Assembly: GCF_900142785.1 (NCBI RefSeq)
Contig: NZ_FRCD01000007.1
Coordinates: 124,001 to 188,000, forward strand
DNA length: 64,000 bases
Source of the DNA: Chryseobacterium carnipullorum
GTDB taxonomy: Bacteria > Bacteroidota > Bacteroidia > Flavobacteriales > Weeksellaceae
Reading direction: 5' to 3'
The stretch's first letter is position 1; every line of letters starts with the position of its first letter. Below, in pieces: positions 62,599-64,000 of this stretch. The notes beneath the pieces were generated by a model. It worked only from the letters and a program-made list of their open reading frames with translations, made no database searches and was not told where the DNA came from. The position numbers and the translations under genes were made by a program.

Positions 62599-64000
62599 TT
62601 AAAAGAAACCTAATTTGTTTTTGTTGTAGGAGATCAGCATATTTTTAGTCTGACGGTAGTGATCAAGCATCATTTTATGATTTTCTCTACCGATTCCAGA
62701 CTGCTTATACCCTCCGAAAGGTGCTCCTGCCGGATAAGAGTGATATTGGTTCACCCAAACTCTTCCTGCCTGAATCTGGCGCGGAACATTGTAAAGCTGG
62801 TGTGCATCTCTTGTCCAAACCCCTGCACCAAGTCCATAGATTGTGTCGTTGGCAATTTTTATTCCCTCTTCTTCGTCTTTGAAAGTCGTAAATGCCAATA
62901 CCGGCCCGAAGATCTCTTCCTGGAAAATTCTCATTCTGTTGTTTCCTTTGAAAATAGTCGGCTGAATATAGAATCCGTCCTCTAAGTTTTCTCCTACATT
63001 GTTTACCTCTCCTCCTACCAGAACTTCAGCACCTTCTTCTTTTCCCAGCTGAATGTAGGAAAGGATTTTGTCTTTCTGGATCTGAGAAGCCTGAGCTCCC
63101 ATCATAACGGTTTTATCCAGCGGATTTCCTACTTTGATGGCTTTCACTCTTTCAATCACTTTTGCAATGAATGCATCGGCAATATCTTCCTGAACCAGCA
63201 ATCTTGAAGGACATGTACAGATTTCTCCCTGGTTAAGGGCGAAAAGAACAGCTCCTTCAATGGCTTTATCAAGGAACTCATCGTCTGCATCCATTACTGA
63301 ACTGAAGAAAACATTTGGAGATTTTCCTCCTAACTCAAGTGTTACCGGGATAATATTTTCTGTGGCGTATTGCATCACAAGACGTCCTGTAGCGGTAGAA
63401 CCTGTAAAAGCTGCTTTTGCTACTTTTGGGTTGGTAACCAAAGCTCTTCCCAGCTCTGCTCCGAAACCGTTCACAATATTAATAACTCCTGCAGGCAAAA
63501 GATCACCGATAATTTCCATTAAAACCAGAATAGAAACCGGAGTGCTTTCTGCAGGTTTCAACACGACACAGTTCCCTGCTGCCAGTGCCGGAGCCAGCTT
63601 CCATACGGCCATCAATATCGGGAAGTTCCAGGGAATGATCTGGGCAATGACTCCCAGAGGCTCATGAACAATCAGAGATACGGTATCTTTATCCAGTTCA
63701 TTGTGAGAACCTTCGTCTGCACGGATCACGGAAGCAAAGTATCTGAAATGGTCTATGGCAAGAGGTAAGTCAGCCGCTAAAGTTTCTCTTACTGCTTTTC
63801 CGTTGTCGATAGTTTCAACAATAGCAAGGTATTCCAGATTCTGCTCGATTCTGTCTGCAATTTTGTTCAGGATAATACTTCTTTCAGTAGATGAAGTATT
63901 TTTCCAGGTTTGAAATGCTTTTTCTGCAGCATTGACTGCCAACTCCAAATCTTCCTTGGATGAGTGGGCTACCTGAGTAAAATTTTTACCGTTAACAGGT
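62599..64000 (-). CDS. NAD-dependent aldehyde dehydrogenase (AldB/ExaC type), partial
   Basis: The frame is open to the window edge, so only the last 466 residues are seen and the true start lies beyond 64000. It oxidises acetaldehyde-type aldehydes to acids. Catalytic glutamate is in [11 protein letters not shown], and the nucleophilic cysteine in [11 protein letters not shown], with the C-x-C form typical of AldB/ExaC. The oxyanion asparagine is in [23 protein letters not shown]. The C-terminal [28 protein letters not shown] completes the family. With adhP and DUF779 it forms an alcohol-to-acid pathway. Confidence 0.93.
   Translation of the reverse strand, partial: PVNGKNFTQVAHSSKEDLELAVNAAEKAFQTWKNTSSTERSIILNKIADRIEQNLEYLAIVETIDNGKAVRETLAADLPLAIDHFRYFASVIRADEGSHNELDKDTVSLIVHEPLGVIAQIIPWNFPILMAVWKLAPALAAGNCVVLKPAESTPVSILVLMEIIGDLLPAGVINIVNGFGAELGRALVTNPKVAKAAFTGSTATGRLVMQYATENIIPVTLELGGKSPNVFFSSVMDADDEFLDKAIEGAVLFALNQGEICTCPSRLLVQEDIADAFIAKVIERVKAIKVGNPLDKTVMMGAQASQIQKDKILSYIQLGKEEGAEVLVGGEVNNVGENLEDGFYIQPTIFKGNNRMRIFQEEIFGPVLAFTTFKDEEEGIKIANDTIYGLGAGVWTRDAHQLYNVPRQIQAGRVWVNQYHSYPAGAPFGGYKQSGIGRENHKMMLDHYRQTKNMLISYNKNKLGFF

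Overview
The window looks like chromosomal DNA of a flavobacterium, most probably Chryseobacterium or a close relative. The evidence is low G+C, promoters of the Bacteroidetes type (-7 element TAnnTTTG with an upstream TTG), a type IX secretion (T9SS) sorting domain, a Bat (aerotolerance) operon, menaquinone genes, a GG-leader bacteriocin-like peptide typical of Chryseobacterium, and family-level resemblance of nearly every protein. No transposase, integrase, phage gene or CRISPR array was seen. The window is mostly ordinary core chromosome, with the more unusual material in the spacers and in a few accessory genes.

Layout. 1-2228: end of mutS2, a two-gene ABC module and a secreted SH3-like protein. 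2229-2959: a cobalamin riboswitch in front of a hotdog acyl-CoA thioesterase. 3288-6019: an HD-domain hydrolase, a secreted protein and a cytochrome P450 broken by one TAA codon. 6125-8530: PadR regulator and PspC-domain membrane protein, then a 20-residue hydrophobic peptide ORF. 8606-13840: a PlsC-like acyltransferase, then a thioesterase and an isochorismate synthase (menaquinone pathway) separated by a lipoprotein / membrane-tethered sigma factor / outer-membrane-barrel trio. 13922-14179: a MITE-like repeat. 14254-23018 (minus): MarC and the Bat operon (moxR, GNAT, DUF58, BatD-like, batA, batB, batC, batD). 23315-26229: two secreted proteins, the second a PNGase F-like enzyme with a T9SS tail. 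26473-35563: DinB, lipoproteins, rlmB, DUF4834, YfhO, glycosyltransferase and YpdA. 35870-40260: MFS exporter, AraC regulator and oleate hydratase. 40755-49810: glnS, an alpha/beta hydrolase, the bacteriocin-like peptide, menC-fbp, then aspartate kinase with an OlsF-type aminolipid synthase. 49919-51434: two identical tRNA-Phe genes either side of a DUF6624/TPR gene whose upstream region is a 17-copy heptanucleotide array. 51587-57941: thioredoxin and outer-membrane protein, namZ head-to-head with a LolE-type permease, a cysteine/cystathionine synthase. 57986-64000: cbpM-cbpA, a dicarboxylate symporter, and an alcohol-oxidation set (DUF779, alcohol dehydrogenase, aldehyde dehydrogenase) with a GC-rich structured element between the last two.

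How the parts work together: menI-like, menF and menC serve menaquinone synthesis; MoxR/DUF58/BatA-D form one cell-envelope complex; the ADH/ALDH/DUF779 genes oxidise alcohols to acids; CbpM restrains CbpA. A recurring feature is DNA with a 7-bp period just downstream of stop codons (after 9208, 21556, 35563 and 56129) and upstream of 50349. It suggests a family of heptanucleotide repeats in this genome.
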